A stretch of DNA of 64,000 bases from Candidatus Enterococcus leclercqii (GCF_009933135.1 NZ_MAEH01000014.1:248001-312000), one strand, 5' to 3'. Counted from the stretch's first letter, positions 30,983-40,407 are shown. Translations and numbers: made by a program. The notes: generated from the letters alone by a model not told the origin.

Positions 30983-32272
30983 ATGGAGAAACGATTACAG
31001 ATCGGCATTTTAGGTCTGGGCGTCGTCGGTACCGGCGTCGTTGAGATCTTGGCCAAAGAACGTCAAAAAATCAAGCAACGGACCGGCGTAGAACTGGTCA
31101 TCACCAAAGCGCTGATTCGTGAAGCCGAAGATAAGAGCGGGTTAGCAACAGCTCATGGCTTAAAATTGGTCTATGATGTTAAAGAGATTACCGAAGACGA
31201 CGAGATTGATGTTGTGGTGGAAGTGATGGGTAAAATCCATCCTGCCAAAGAGTTTGTCACGGCGGCACTGTCGGAAAATAAACACGTCGTAACCGCCAAT
31301 AAAGATCTCTTAGCCCAACACGGCACTGAGCTTTTTCAAATAGCGGAAAAGCACCATGTTTCACTCTATTACGAAGCGAGTGTGGCTGGCGGCATTCCGA
31401 TTTTACGAACGTTGGCGAATTCTTTTATCGCTGATGAAATCACTGAAGTACTGGGAATCATCAACGGGACCACTAACTACATGCTGACTCAAATGGTGGA
31501 AAACGGCATGGCCTATGAGGACGCTTTGAAGCGAGCCCAAGAACTGGGCTTTGCAGAGTCCGATCCGACAAATGATGTGGATGGCATTGACGCGGCCTAC
31601 AAAACGGTGATTTTGACTCGGTTTGCCTATGGAACAGATATTGCTCTCGAAGATTTTGTTGTTCGTGGAATCCGGGGCATTGAAATCGCGGATATCGAAC
31701 TGGCTAAAGCTATTGGTTATGAAGTGAAACTGATTGGGATGACTAAAAAAGTTGGTGACGGGGTCTTCGCTGAAGTGGCACCCGCTTTAGTACCAGTCCA
31801 TCATCCGCTTGCGGCGATTCGCAATGAATTCAACGGTGTCTTTGTCCGTAGTACCGGTATCGGCCAGTCCATGTATTTTGGCCCGGGAGCAGGCTCATTA
31901 CCGACTGCGACTAGTGTAGTGACGGATTTGGCAGTTATTGCTGAAAATCAAGCGGATAATAAACCAGCGCCTCAGTTTATTCAGTATAAGGCTGAAAAAC
32001 AATTCGCTGATCCAAAAGCTGTCAGCAACCGCTATTTCATTGCTATGAAGACTATTGACGATGCTCAGTTGTGGCGTGAAATCGAACAAGCAGCTGTCGA
32101 CTTAGGCGTCTCTTATGAAGATATTGAAAACACGATGGCCGCCGATGGTAAGCGGCGCATTGTTTGGCTGACAGAAGAACTCAACGAAGTCCAAAAACAT
32201 CAATTCGTTTCTGCTGTCAGCAAGATTGAAGAGACAAAGATCACTCAAATCATGAAAGTAATGGAGGAGTAA
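30983..32272 (+). CDS. hom: Homoserine dehydrogenase, 429 aa
   Basis: An NAD(P)H-dependent enzyme that reduces aspartate semialdehyde to homoserine. The N-terminal nucleotide loop is GILGLGVVGTGVV, the catalytic domain holds NKDLLA, EASVAGGIPIL and the GIINGTTNYML segment, and a C-terminal ACT-like domain (from about residue 350) is expected to bind threonine. The ATG at 30983 has GGTGGGAAA upstream; the much longer open frame from 30818 runs back over the terminator and the ArsR gene and is rejected. It begins the hom-thrC-thrB operon, 3 bases before thrC. Confidence 0.96.
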   Translation: MEKRLQIGILGLGVVGTGVVEILAKERQKIKQRTGVELVITKALIREAEDKSGLATAHGLKLVYDVKEITEDDEIDVVVEVMGKIHPAKEFVTAALSENKHVVTANKDLLAQHGTELFQIAEKHHVSLYYEASVAGGIPILRTLANSFIADEITEVLGIINGTTNYMLTQMVENGMAYEDALKRAQELGFAESDPTNDVDGIDAAYKTVILTRFAYGTDIALEDFVVRGIRGIEIADIELAKAIGYEVKLIGMTKKVGDGVFAEVAPALVPVHHPLAAIRNEFNGVFVRSTGIGQSMYFGPGAGSLPTATSVVTDLAVIAENQADNKPAPQFIQYKAEKQFADPKAVSNRYFIAMKTIDDAQLWREIEQAAVDLGVSYEDIENTMAADGKRRIVWLTEELNEVQKHQFVSAVSKIEETKITQIMKVMEE

Positions 32273-32275
32273 GTT

Positions 32276-33334
32276 ATGTACGAAGGTTTGTTGAAGCAAT
32301 ACAAGGAGTATTTACCTATTACTGACAAAACACCGATGATCAGCCTGTGTGAAGGCAATACCCCTTTGATTCCACTGAACAATTTGTCCAAAGAATTGGG
32401 GATCACATTGTATGGGAAATATGAAGGACTGAATCCTACTGGCTCTTTCAAAGACCGTGGCATGGTAATGGCGGTTGCCAAAGCTGTAGAAGACGGAGCT
32501 AAGGCGATTGTCTGTGCTTCTACCGGTAACACTAGTGCAGCTGCCGCGGCCTATGCGACTCGTGCTGGTGTCAAAGCATACGTGGTAATCCCGGACGGCA
32601 AAATTGCGATGGGAAAACTGGCGCAAGCTATCGCCTATGGGGCAGACATCATCTCAATTCCCGGCAATTTTGATGAAGCGCTAAAAGCGGTTCGTGACAT
32701 TGCCGAAACCGAAGCGGTTGCTCTGGTCAACTCTGTCAATCCTTATCGTTTGGAAGGACAAAAGACAGCTGCTTTTGAAGTCTGTGAGCAATTAGGACAA
32801 GCTCCGGATGTTTTGGCGATTCCAGTGGGAAATGCGGGCAATATTTCTGCTTACTGGAAAGGTTTCAAAGAATGGCATGACGTGAAGGGGACAGCTCTGC
32901 CACGGATGCATGGCTTTGAAGCAGAAGGGGCCGCGGCTATCGTGCGAGGTGAAGTCATCCAACAGCCGGAAACGATTGCGACTGCGATTCGAATCGGCAA
33001 TCCGGCGAGCTGGAAATTGGCAGAGGCAGCTCGTGACGAATCTAAGGGACACATTGATGCAGTGACGGACGAAGAAATCCTGAACGCCTATCGTAAAGTT
33101 GCCGCAATGGATGGTGTTTTTGTGGAACCAGGATCGGCCGCTTCCTTAGCAGGTGTTATTCAACATGTGAAATCCGGCAAGATTAAACAAGGAGAAACTG
33201 TTGTGACTATCTTCACCGGCAATGGCTTGAAAGATCCGGATACTGCAATTCACGAGGCCAAGGCGGATATCCACAAGATGAGTGATGTCGAAGAAATGCG
33301 GAAACACTTGCGAGAAGGTGTGGCAAAACTATGA
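32276..33334 (+). CDS. thrC: Threonine synthase, 352 aa
   Basis: A PLP enzyme that turns O-phosphohomoserine into threonine. The PLP lysine is K59 in TGSFKDRGM, with the phosphate-binding [14 protein letters not shown] loop and the [15 protein letters not shown] segment typical of the short bacterial threonine synthase group. Length is normal for this group (about 350 residues). GGAGG precedes the ATG, 3 bases after hom, and the stop overlaps the start of thrB as ATGA, so all three are tightly coupled. No regulatory leader such as a T-box is visible ahead of the operon. Confidence 0.96.
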   Translation: MYEGLLKQYKEYLPITDKTPMISLCEGNTPLIPLNNLSKELGITLYGKYEGLNPTGSFKDRGMVMAVAKAVEDGAKAIVCASTGNTSAAAAAYATRAGVKAYVVIPDGKIAMGKLAQAIAYGADIISIPGNFDEALKAVRDIAETEAVALVNSVNPYRLEGQKTAAFEVCEQLGQAPDVLAIPVGNAGNISAYWKGFKEWHDVKGTALPRMHGFEAEGAAAIVRGEVIQQPETIATAIRIGNPASWKLAEAARDESKGHIDAVTDEEILNAYRKVAAMDGVFVEPGSAASLAGVIQHVKSGKIKQGETVVTIFTGNGLKDPDTAIHEAKADIHKMSDVEEMRKHLREGVAKL

Positions 33335-34194
33335 AAATCCGGGTGCCGGCCACCAGCGCGAACTTGGGACCGGGATTTGATTCCTGCGGGGTGGCACTAG
33401 ATCGTTATTTATTTGTCGAGGTCATTGAAGATAGTGAGACTTGGTTGGTGTCTCATGAGTTGGGTACAGGTATCCCAACTAACGAAGAAAATTTGTTAGT
33501 AGCAACTGCTTTACAGCTGGTACCAGATTTGACGCCAAAGCATTTGAAGATGTCTTCGGATATTCCAGTGACTCGTGGTTTGGGCAGCAGCTCTTCGGTA
33601 ATTGTTGCCGGAATTGAGCTGGCCAATCGATTAGGCAATCTCAATATGTCCGATGCTCAAAAAATTGCTTTTGGAACCAAGTTAGAAGGACATCCTGACA
33701 ATGTTGCACCGGCAGTTTGCGGAGATTTGGTGATTGCTAGTGCAGTGGAGAATCAAGTTGATTATGTCCGACACTATTTTCCACCTTGTGATATCATTGC
33801 CTTCATTCCTGAAGCGCCCCTCAGCACAGAAAAAGCTCGAGGTGCCTTACCGCAAACTTTGGGCTATAAAGAAGCTGTGGCAGCCAGTTCTGTGGCCAAT
33901 GTGATGGTAGCTGCACTATTGACAGGCAATCTGCCGGTTGCTGGCAGATTGATGGAAAAAGATCGTTTTCATGAAACCTATCGGGGGCCGCTAGTACCTC
34001 ATCTGCAAGTGATTCGGGATCTGGCTCACGAAGAAGGAGCGTATGGTTGCTTTTTAAGTGGCGCTGGACCAACCGTGTTGATCCTTTCTCCAGAAGATCG
34101 CAGCCAAAAGATTGTCCAGTTGTTAAAGGCGTGGGATCAGCCAGCATCAGTTGAGCTGTTGAGCGTTGATCGTGAAGGTGTCCAAGTTTTTTAG
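33331..34194 (+). CDS. thrB: Homoserine kinase, 287 aa
   Basis: A GHMP-family kinase that phosphorylates homoserine, supplying the substrate of ThrC. It starts with [20 protein letters not shown], has the ATP loop [14 protein letters not shown] and [11 protein letters not shown], and the C-terminal [12 protein letters not shown] motif 3. The ATG overlaps the thrC stop (ATGA), and GAAGG-like bases upstream are weak, so translation is probably coupled. It is the last gene of the threonine operon before a terminator. Nothing unusual. Confidence 0.96.
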   Translation: MKIRVPATSANLGPGFDSCGVALDRYLFVEVIEDSETWLVSHELGTGIPTNEENLLVATALQLVPDLTPKHLKMSSDIPVTRGLGSSSSVIVAGIELANRLGNLNMSDAQKIAFGTKLEGHPDNVAPAVCGDLVIASAVENQVDYVRHYFPPCDIIAFIPEAPLSTEKARGALPQTLGYKEAVAASSVANVMVAALLTGNLPVAGRLMEKDRFHETYRGPLVPHLQVIRDLAHEEGAYGCFLSGAGPTVLILSPEDRSQKIVQLLKAWDQPASVELLSVDREGVQVF

Positions 34195-34213
34195 TTAATC
34201 GAAGTAAGTCATG

Positions 34214-34250
34214 AGGATGGGACTGATTTTATCTAGTCTCGTCCTTTTTA
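34214..34250 (+). terminator. Terminator of hom-thrC-thrB operon
   Basis: AGGATGGGACT pairs with AGTCTCGTCCT (two G-T pairs), followed by TTTTTATT. Confidence 0.75.
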
Positions 34251-34343
34251 TTAAACACGTCGAGAACCTCTAAGCGTGTGTTAGCGTTATTGGTTATTGA
34301 TGGCACTTAAAAAAATCAGGAATAATGAAACGGAGGTTTTTTT

Positions 34344-35615
34344 ATGGAATTTGAAACAAAATGTTTGCATGCCGGCTATACCCCGAAAAATGGTGAACCA
34401 CGGGTACTGCCTATCACTCAAAGTACAACTTTTACCTATGATTCGACAGAAGCGATTGGCAAATTGTTTGATTTGGAAGAAGCTGGTTACTTCTACACTC
34501 GCTTGGCTAATCCTACGACTGGAGCTGTCGAAGAAAAAATCGCTGCCCTTGAAGGAGGTATAGGTGCCCTGTGTACCTCATCTGGTCAAGCGGCGACATT
34601 TCTGGCGATTATGAATATCTTAGAGAGCGGCGACCATCTGATCGCTTCATCCTACGTCTACGGTGGCACGTATAACTTGTTGGCACACACCATGAAAAAA
34701 ATGGGAATTGAGGTCACCTTTGTGGATCAATTTGCTCCGTTAGCTGAGTTAGAAAAAGCGATTCGCCCGAATACAAAAGCAGTTTTTGCGGAAACTATCG
34801 CAAATCCGGCGATGCATGTGTTGGATATCGAGAAGTTTGCCCAATTGGCTCACACCCATGATTTGCCGTTTTTGATTGATAATACCTTTGCCACACCTTA
34901 TTTTTGCCGGCCAATCGAATTTGGCGCCGATATCGTCATCCACTCCACGACGAAATATTTGGACGGTCATGCGGTTGCAACTGGCGGCGTAATTGTCGAC
35001 AGTGGGAAATTTAACTGGGCCAATGGGAAATTTCCGCAATTAGCGACACCAGACGAAACGTATCACGGGATTGTCTACACAGAAATGTTCGGTTCTGCGG
35101 CCTACATTACCAAAGCCCGGGTGCAATTGATGCGAGACTTAGGGGCAACACCTTCTCCTCAGAATTCATTTTATTTGAATTTGGGAATGGAAACTCTACC
35201 GATACGCATGGAACGGCATTATGAAAATGCGCTGAAAGCGGCGACTTTTATCAAGGATCAATCGGCGGTGACGTCAGTGACGTATCCAGGACTTGTAGGA
35301 GATCGCAGTTATCAATTGAAGCAAAAGTACCTGCCTAAAGGATTGTGCGGCGTGATTTCCTTTGAAATCGGTGCTGGACGTGAAGCAGCTGCCCGCTGGC
35401 TAGATGCTTTGGAGATGGTTTCCCGCGAAGTCCATGTGGCGGATATTAGAACTTGTGCGCTGCATCCGGCGACCTCAACTCATCGCCAGATGTCTGACGA
35501 GGAATTGAGAGCAGCCGGTATTTCGCCAGGATTGATCCGAATCTCCATTGGTATTGAAAACATCGCGGATATCTTGGCTGATTTGCAGCTGGCTTTTGAT
35601 AAACTGGAGGGATAA
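34344..35615 (+). CDS. metY: O-acetylhomoserine sulfhydrylase-like PLP enzyme, 423 aa
   Basis: A member of the Cys/Met metabolism PLP family, of the length and sequence type of O-acetylhomoserine (thiol)-lyase. The start is FETKCLHAGYTPKNGEPRVLPI, the region YFYTRLANPTTGAVEEKIAALEGG is conserved, and the PLP lysine is K204 in HSTTKYLDGHAVATGG. It would form homocysteine from O-acetylhomoserine and sulfide. CGGAGG precedes the ATG. It lies 2 bases before metA, whose product supplies its substrate. Cystathionine gamma-synthase is the alternative, but the length and the adjacent MetA favour MetY. Confidence 0.88.
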   Translation: MEFETKCLHAGYTPKNGEPRVLPITQSTTFTYDSTEAIGKLFDLEEAGYFYTRLANPTTGAVEEKIAALEGGIGALCTSSGQAATFLAIMNILESGDHLIASSYVYGGTYNLLAHTMKKMGIEVTFVDQFAPLAELEKAIRPNTKAVFAETIANPAMHVLDIEKFAQLAHTHDLPFLIDNTFATPYFCRPIEFGADIVIHSTTKYLDGHAVATGGVIVDSGKFNWANGKFPQLATPDETYHGIVYTEMFGSAAYITKARVQLMRDLGATPSPQNSFYLNLGMETLPIRMERHYENALKAATFIKDQSAVTSVTYPGLVGDRSYQLKQKYLPKGLCGVISFEIGAGREAAARWLDALEMVSREVHVADIRTCALHPATSTHRQMSDEELRAAGISPGLIRISIGIENIADILADLQLAFDKLEG

Positions 35616-35617
35616 AC

Positions 35618-36553
35618 GTGCCCATTAAACTGGTTGAAGACTTTCCGGCAAAAAAAGTGCTCTTGGCCGAAGATATTTTTGCTATCGACAATGAGCGGGC
35701 AATCCATCAGGATATTCGTCCTTTGAAGCTGATTATTTTGAATTTGATGCCTGATAAGATTGCAACCGAGACCCAGCTACTTCGTCTGATTAGTCAAAGT
35801 CCGCTGCAGATTGATGTGGACTTTCTACAAATTGCCGGTCACCACCATAAGAATACCAGTCTGGCTCACTTGCAAAAGTATTATCTGACATTTCCACAAG
35901 TTGCCCAGACCAACTACGATGCCATGATTATTACTGGTGCCCCGGTGGAAACATTGCCTTTTGAAGAGGTGGACTATTGGGAGGAGTTAAAACAAATTAT
36001 GGACTGGTCTCAGCGGCAGGTTACGAGTGTTGTCCATATCTGTTGGGGCGCTCAAGCAGGTCTGTACTACCATTATGGCGTGGACAAAGTCGCCTATTCT
36101 GAAAAGCTGTTTGGTGTGTATCCTCAAACGATGGTCGCCCCCCATCGTTTTTGTCGCGGCTTTGACGATGAATTTTGGGGACCGCAATCTCGCTATACCG
36201 GGATTGCGGAAGAACAGATTGCTTCAAAGCCGCTACAAGTGATTGCCCGAGATGAAAAGATAGGGCCAAATATTCTGATTTCAAAAGATGACCACGATAT
36301 TTTCCTGTTGGGGCATTTTGAATATGATTCGGATACTTTGGCAAAAGAGTACTTGCGGGACAAGGAGCGGGGTGTACTGACAGCGCCGCCGGAAAACTAC
36401 TATGTCGATGATCTGCCTGAAAAAGGAGTCTTGAATCGCTGGCGGGCCCACGCTCATCTGCTCTATCATAACTGGCTCAATGATGTGTATCAGTTGACCC
36501 CTTATGATCTTGAAGAAATCCCAAGATGTCAGGCAAAACGAATCAAGCACTGA
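35618..36553 (+). CDS. metA: Homoserine O-acetyltransferase (MetA/HTS type), 311 aa
   Basis: This acylates homoserine for methionine synthesis. The nucleophile C142 lies in VVHICWGAQAGLYYHYG, with H233 and E235 in GHFEYD completing the active site. Residue 111 is glutamate (ITGAPVE), the residue known to select acetyl-CoA over succinyl-CoA in this family, so it is called an acetyltransferase. The start is GTG at 35618 with GGAGGG upstream, 2 bases after metY. With hom in the neighbouring operon, both homoserine branches (threonine and methionine) are encoded here. A terminator follows at once. Confidence 0.94.
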   Translation: MPIKLVEDFPAKKVLLAEDIFAIDNERAIHQDIRPLKLIILNLMPDKIATETQLLRLISQSPLQIDVDFLQIAGHHHKNTSLAHLQKYYLTFPQVAQTNYDAMIITGAPVETLPFEEVDYWEELKQIMDWSQRQVTSVVHICWGAQAGLYYHYGVDKVAYSEKLFGVYPQTMVAPHRFCRGFDDEFWGPQSRYTGIAEEQIASKPLQVIARDEKIGPNILISKDDHDIFLLGHFEYDSDTLAKEYLRDKERGVLTAPPENYYVDDLPEKGVLNRWRAHAHLLYHNWLNDVYQLTPYDLEEIPRCQAKRIKH

Positions 36554-36557
36554 AAAA

Positions 36558-36599
36558 ACCTTGTCGCCACTGTTTATGCAGTGATGACAAGGTCTTTTT
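36558..36599 (+). terminator. Terminator after metA
   Basis: ACCTTGTC-G-CCACTG pairs with CAGTG-AT-GACAAGGT, followed by CTTTTT. Confidence 0.88.
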
Positions 36600-36761
36600 G
36601 CAGCTGAAAGTGTCGGAGACGACAATCCACTTGCTTGGAAAGCTTAGGAATCCTGCAGTTTTCTATCGGTCACAGAGCCGACAAATCAGAATCCAAGGGG
36701 TGATTGGATTGGCTGTGGTTGCCGTTGTGTTCGTTAGATTACTGCAAAGAGCAACAATCAT

Positions 36762-37853
36762 TCAGGATTGGAAATAGTGCTGCCAAATTCGCTGATATTC
36801 CTCCGCAGTTAGTGAAATAACCGAACCGTGCCGTGGTTTTTCTCCTTTACTGTTTTTAGGAAGCTGCTGTCGCAGTTTTTGCGAAACCGGCTGCCAAGTC
36901 CGAGGGTTAGCCAAATCATTGCCGGCAAACCCGATGTAATGGTTCGGTCCGTCATGGTACCCCGGCTGATCGATAAACAAGAACCACTTGAAGCCGTTTG
37001 TGTCATCGGGATTTGCCGGAAAGAGGCAAGGGCCTTCTCCCCCGGTAAACTCCCGGCCTTCACCGTTCGGCAGCCCGTTGCCGATCTTGCGTCCTAGTGT
37101 TCGCCATTGATCTGCGGGGACCTCTTTGTCAGTAGCGTAATCAATCCCTGCCACGGTTGTCAGCAGATTTGTCGCAGTATCCAAACGAATTGTCATCGTT
37201 TCTTCTTCCTTCATGAACCGGTAGTAGCGGCCGTCGACCTTGGCCACCGTTGCATCGATGGTTCCTTTACCCGGGCCGCGATCAACATCCACCCAGATCC
37301 GGGGTGGGGTGAAAGTGATAAAATCTGCGGTCAGGGAGCACATCATGCGGTTATACGTGACACTCGTACGTTTTTGAGGGTCCAATTCATCGTAAAGATT
37401 TGCTGCCCAATAGACGACGTAAAGCTGCTTTTCGGCATCCCATATGGCCTTGGGAGCCCAGGTGTTGCCGGCATTCACATCAGAGACCTGCACATGGCGC
37501 TGCTGGCTCCAATGGATAAGGTCAGTCGATTCGAAAATCTCCAGATAACGTGAGCCGCTCAGTTGGCCGGTATGAAAGCCGCCCGGTCGCTCGTGGACAT
37601 TCAAATCGGTAGCCAATAGATAAAAACGGCTACCATCATGGCTGCGGAGAATAAAAGGGTCCCGCAACCCTTTTTCACCATACTTTGAAAAAATTACTGG
37701 CTGTCCTTTGTTCAAGCTCAGCCAGCGTAAAGCATCATTGCCGTCTGAGAGTGCAAAGCTGACGGCCTCGGCACCTGCCCCTTCACCGGTAAAATAGGCC
37801 CATAAATAGCCGGCACCGTCTTTCAATACCGGCGGTTGCTGTATTGTACACAT
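36762..37853 (-). CDS. GH43-like glycosidase (five-bladed beta-propeller), 363 aa
   Basis: Blade-like repeats and GH43/GH32-clan motifs are visible: GLRDPFILRSHDGSRFYLLATDL, TWAPKAIWDAEKQLYVVYW, GTIDATVAKVDGRYYRF and GGEGPCLFP, giving the expected Asp/Glu catalytic residues. Such enzymes release arabinose or xylose from side chains. No signal peptide is present, so it works in the cytoplasm on imported oligosaccharides. AGGAGG lies 6 bases before the ATG at 37853. It is a single gene with no sugar transporter beside it, and an inverted repeat upstream suggests its own repressor. Exact specificity cannot be called from sequence alone. Confidence 0.8.
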   Translation of the reverse strand: MCTIQQPPVLKDGAGYLWAYFTGEGAGAEAVSFALSDGNDALRWLSLNKGQPVIFSKYGEKGLRDPFILRSHDGSRFYLLATDLNVHERPGGFHTGQLSGSRYLEIFESTDLIHWSQQRHVQVSDVNAGNTWAPKAIWDAEKQLYVVYWAANLYDELDPQKRTSVTYNRMMCSLTADFITFTPPRIWVDVDRGPGKGTIDATVAKVDGRYYRFMKEEETMTIRLDTATNLLTTVAGIDYATDKEVPADQWRTLGRKIGNGLPNGEGREFTGGEGPCLFPANPDDTNGFKWFLFIDQPGYHDGPNHYIGFAGNDLANPRTWQPVSQKLRQQLPKNSKGEKPRHGSVISLTAEEYQRIWQHYFQS

Positions 37854-37887
37854 AAGCTTTCCTCCTGAGGTAATTTGTTTTATATAG

Positions 37888-37924
37888 ATTATATAATAAA
37901 CTAACTATTGGTGGGGAGTTAGTT
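37888..37924 (-). promoter_or_regulatory. Promoter region and inverted-repeat operator of GH43-like gene
   Basis: AACTAACT (37899-37906) and AGTTAGTT (37917-37924) are a perfect 8-bp inverted repeat with a 10-base spacer. On the minus strand it sits just upstream of TATAAT (complement of 37888-37893). No good -35 is seen. The remainder of 37925-38114 holds nothing I can name. Confidence 0.5.
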
Positions 37925-38114
37925 GTAAAAAAATCGGGCTTTCCGCAAATTTCTGTGGAGCCGGTGGAATCGGGATTTTTATACAACTGCCGGAAAATAA
38001 GCAAAATACTGCCTATTTGGTTCATAAGTATGCATTTGCTATGACGTTAGTGAGGAATAGATTTTCAATCGTGGCACCGATATTTTCGGACTTGCTTTTG
38101 CTGAAAAGTAAATA

Positions 38115-38142
38115 AAAACTCCAGTCAGCCGACTGGAGTTTT
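38115..38142 (-). terminator. Terminator of PPDK-regulator gene
   Basis: AAAACTCCAGTC pairs with GACTGGAGTTTT around a 4-base loop. Placed 12 bases beyond the stop of the minus-strand gene; flanking A runs give a T-rich tail on the minus strand. Confidence 0.85.
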
Positions 38143-38154
38143 AGAGCTTGCGGT

Positions 38155-39000
38155 CTATTCTTCTTCTGTTGCGTAATAGCTATGATCTTCCAGATTCAAA
38201 GCGTTCATAATCATCGAGGCGGTTTCTTCGATGGAAAGTGAAGCCACATTGATCACTACACAGCCAAGTTTTTCATACAAGTCAGCCGCAAATTCCAATT
38301 CGGCCCGGATCTTGTCGATATCGGAATAGGCGGTGTCCGGATTCAATCCGTAGGCACGCATGCGCTCTTTACGGATGCTATTGAGAACATCCGGGTCATT
38401 GGTAAGACCGACGATTTTTTTAGGGTCAACTTCCCACAATTGTTTAGGAATATGGGCTTGCGGAACTAGGGGCAAATTCGCCACCTTCAGATTTTTGTTG
38501 GCCAAAAAGAGGCTGAGGGGTGTTTTGGAAGTACGTGAGACCCCTAGTAACACGACATCAGCTTCCAAAAAACCACGGGGGTCTTTGCCATCATCGTATT
38601 TTACAGCAAATTCCATCGCTTTGATGCGTTTGAAATAGTTTTTGTTCAAATGGTGCAAGGCTCCTTGTTCGCGGCTGGCTTTGACGCCACTGCGCGCTTC
38701 GATTTCGTTGATGGTGGAAGAAAGAACGTCGAAGCTATACAAGCCACTTTCTTCACAGAAGTCTTGTAACAGAGTCGATAGATTTTCGTTGATCATTGTA
38801 AAGAGAATCATAGCGTCGTGTTTTTTTGCGTCTGTCAGTGCCTTAATCAAGCTTTCTTTGTCATTGACGAAGGTTTTACGGTACAGGTTGAATTCAACGG
38901 TGGGAAATTGTGCCATGGTGGCCTGTGCCAATTTTGTAGCGGTTTCACCAGCGGAATCGGAAATCACAAAAATTGTTAAGATATTGTTTTCATCGTTCAT
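38155..39000 (-). CDS. Pyruvate, phosphate dikinase / PEP synthase regulatory protein (DUF299), 281 aa
   Basis: A bifunctional ADP-dependent kinase and phosphorylase that inactivates or reactivates PPDK (or PEP synthase) by threonine phosphorylation. The family P-loop GVSRTSKTP is present, with IFVISDSAGETA at the N-terminus and the ALHHLNKNYFKRIKAMEFAVKYDDG region. The ATG at 39000 has GAGGGG upstream; a GTG at 39033 would add 11 residues without a comparable site. No ppdK or ppsA gene is in the window, so the partner is elsewhere. It is divergent from the Fur-family gene. Confidence 0.9.
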   Translation of the reverse strand: MNDENNILTIFVISDSAGETATKLAQATMAQFPTVEFNLYRKTFVNDKESLIKALTDAKKHDAMILFTMINENLSTLLQDFCEESGLYSFDVLSSTINEIEARSGVKASREQGALHHLNKNYFKRIKAMEFAVKYDDGKDPRGFLEADVVLLGVSRTSKTPLSLFLANKNLKVANLPLVPQAHIPKQLWEVDPKKIVGLTNDPDVLNSIRKERMRAYGLNPDTAYSDIDKIRAELEFAADLYEKLGCVVINVASLSIEETASMIMNALNLEDHSYYATEEE

Positions 39001-39146
39001 AAAAGCAACAGCCCCTCTTGTCTTTTTATCCACTTTATTATACCATACGATTGTCTAAATATAATTCGGAATCATTTTGATTTACCGCGAAAAACAGCAG
39101 GCCGACTTTTCTGAATGAGCGGCAATGAGCTGCAGGGAGGACATAG

Positions 39147-39575
39147 ATGATGCAGACGACACGAATCCAACAGGCCATGAATACACTGAAAGACAATGGC
39201 TTTAAAAATACGAAGAAGCGAGAAGCAATGCTGACTTTTTTAGCTAAGCGTAATCGTTATCTCGCAGCTAAAGAGGTTCATCAGTTTATGGACGAACATT
39301 TTCCCGGGGTTAGTTATGATACGATCTATCGAAACTTACATGATTTTGCCGAAATCGGCTTGTTGGAGGAAACTGACCTGAATGGCGAGATGAAATTTCG
39401 CTTCCATTGCTGTCAAGATGCCCACCATCATCACCATCATTTCATCTGTACGGTTTGTGGCAAGACCAAGGAACTGGATCTTTGTCCAATGGATTACTTC
39501 GCTGAACAGCTGCCCGGTTGTGTAATTGAAGGACACCGCTTTGAGATTTTAGGGCGCTGCGAGGACTGCCAATAG
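39147..39575 (+). CDS. zur: Fur-family metal regulator, probably Zur, 142 aa
   Basis: A winged-helix domain (about residues 1-85, SYDTIYRNLHDFAEIGLLEE) and a dimerisation domain with the two CxxC pairs of the structural zinc site (CTVC and CEDC) place it in the Fur family. A histidine-rich stretch, six His before FIC, and a second His/Cys set fit a zinc-sensing Zur, and the gene position next to rpsU is as I recall for enterococcal zur; PerR or Fur remain possible. AGGGAGG precedes the ATG pair at 39147/39150. It is followed by the rpsU promoter and is therefore likely a single gene. Confidence 0.8.
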   Translation: MMQTTRIQQAMNTLKDNGFKNTKKREAMLTFLAKRNRYLAAKEVHQFMDEHFPGVSYDTIYRNLHDFAEIGLLEETDLNGEMKFRFHCCQDAHHHHHHFICTVCGKTKELDLCPMDYFAEQLPGCVIEGHRFEILGRCEDCQ

Positions 39576-39638
39576 TTATTTTATTCTGATAGCAATTAAA
39601 AGGGAGCCTAGGAGATATTTATTTTTTCAAGGAACTTC

Positions 39639-39667
39639 TTGACACCGTTTTAAACCTCCTTTATAAT
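39639..39667 (+). promoter_or_regulatory. Consensus promoter of rpsU
   Basis: TTGACA (39639-39644), 17 bases, TATAAT (39662-39667): a full match at both hexamers, as expected for a ribosomal protein gene. Confidence 0.92.
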
Positions 39668-39750
39668 TTTTTAAGGACAGTCTTGTTTTTTGAATTTCGA
39701 TCCAAAAGACAAAAACGGTTACTTTTTAAGCTCGGAGGGAGGGAATTTAC

Positions 39751-39927
39751 ATGTCAAAAACAGTGGTTCGTAAAAATGAATCTCTTGACGATGCTCTTCG
39801 TCGCTTCAAACGTTCCGTGTCAAAAGCCGGTACTCTGCAAGAATCTCGCAAGCGTGAATTCTATGAAAAACCAAGCGTGAAACGCAAGAAGAAATCTGAA
39901 GCAGCCAGAAAACGCAAGAAATTCTAA
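39751..39927 (+). CDS. rpsU: 30S ribosomal protein S21, 58 aa
   Basis: The 58-residue product reads [19 protein letters not shown] at the start and ends in the very basic [13 protein letters not shown], as in bS21 of Firmicutes. It binds near the anti-Shine-Dalgarno end of 16S rRNA and helps initiation. GGAGGGAGGG lies before the ATG at 39751. A consensus promoter sits 84 bases upstream. It starts the conserved cluster rpsU-yqeY-phoH that leads to era and recO; the yqeY gene begins 30 bases after its stop. Confidence 0.97.
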   Translation: MSKTVVRKNESLDDALRRFKRSVSKAGTLQESRKREFYEKPSVKRKKKSEAARKRKKF

Positions 39928-39957
39928 TTTTGGCTCACAAGGATTGGAGCTGGTAGT

Positions 39958-40401
39958 GTGACACTACTAAGTACACTGAACGATGATATGAAGACAGCGA
40001 TGAGAGTCAAAGACAAAGAACGTCTGGCGGTGATCCGTATGTTGAAAGCATCGCTTCAGAACGAAGAGATCAAAGTCGGACACGAATTGAACGCTGACGA
40101 AGAACTGACGATTTTGTCCCGGGAGATGAAACAACGTCGCGATTCGTTAACGGAATTCGAAAAAGCCGGTCGTGATGATCTTTCGGAAAAAGTCAAAGTC
40201 GAAATCGCAATTGTTGAAGAATATCTTCCTGCACAGTTGACGGACGAAGAGATTCGTGAAATCGTCAAGCAGGCAATCGCTAAAACCGGCGCGACCTCCG
40301 CAAAGGAATTCGGCAAGGTGATGAGCGCTGTAATGCCGCAAGTAAAAGGCAAAGCAGACGGGAACCAAGTCAATGCGATCGTCAAAGAATTATTACAATA
40401 A
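39958..40401 (+). CDS. yqeY: YqeY/GatB-like protein, 147 aa
   Basis: A small helical protein of the YqeY family, with homology to the tail domain of GatB. Recognised by LLSTLNDDMKTAMRVKDKERLAVIRMLKASLQNEEIK, EYLPAQLTDEEI and GKVMSAVMPQVKGKADGNQVNAIVKELL. It may influence tRNA-dependent amidation, but no activity is established. The GTG at 39958 has only TTGGAG upstream. It follows rpsU closely and ends in a terminator, so rpsU-yqeY form one transcript from the strong promoter. Confidence 0.93.
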   Translation: MTLLSTLNDDMKTAMRVKDKERLAVIRMLKASLQNEEIKVGHELNADEELTILSREMKQRRDSLTEFEKAGRDDLSEKVKVEIAIVEEYLPAQLTDEEIREIVKQAIAKTGATSAKEFGKVMSAVMPQVKGKADGNQVNAIVKELLQ

Positions 40402-40407
40402 GTGCAC

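Noticed and set aside
34195-34343. Possible methionine riboswitch or T-box before metY
   Set aside because: No T-box sequence, S-box or SMK core is visible; only the thr operon terminator and a weak ACACG/CGTGT repeat are present.
36526-36777. 83-codon plus-strand frame between metA and the GH43-like gene
   Set aside because: It runs through the metA terminator and into the 3' end of the convergent gene; no promoter or ribosome site.
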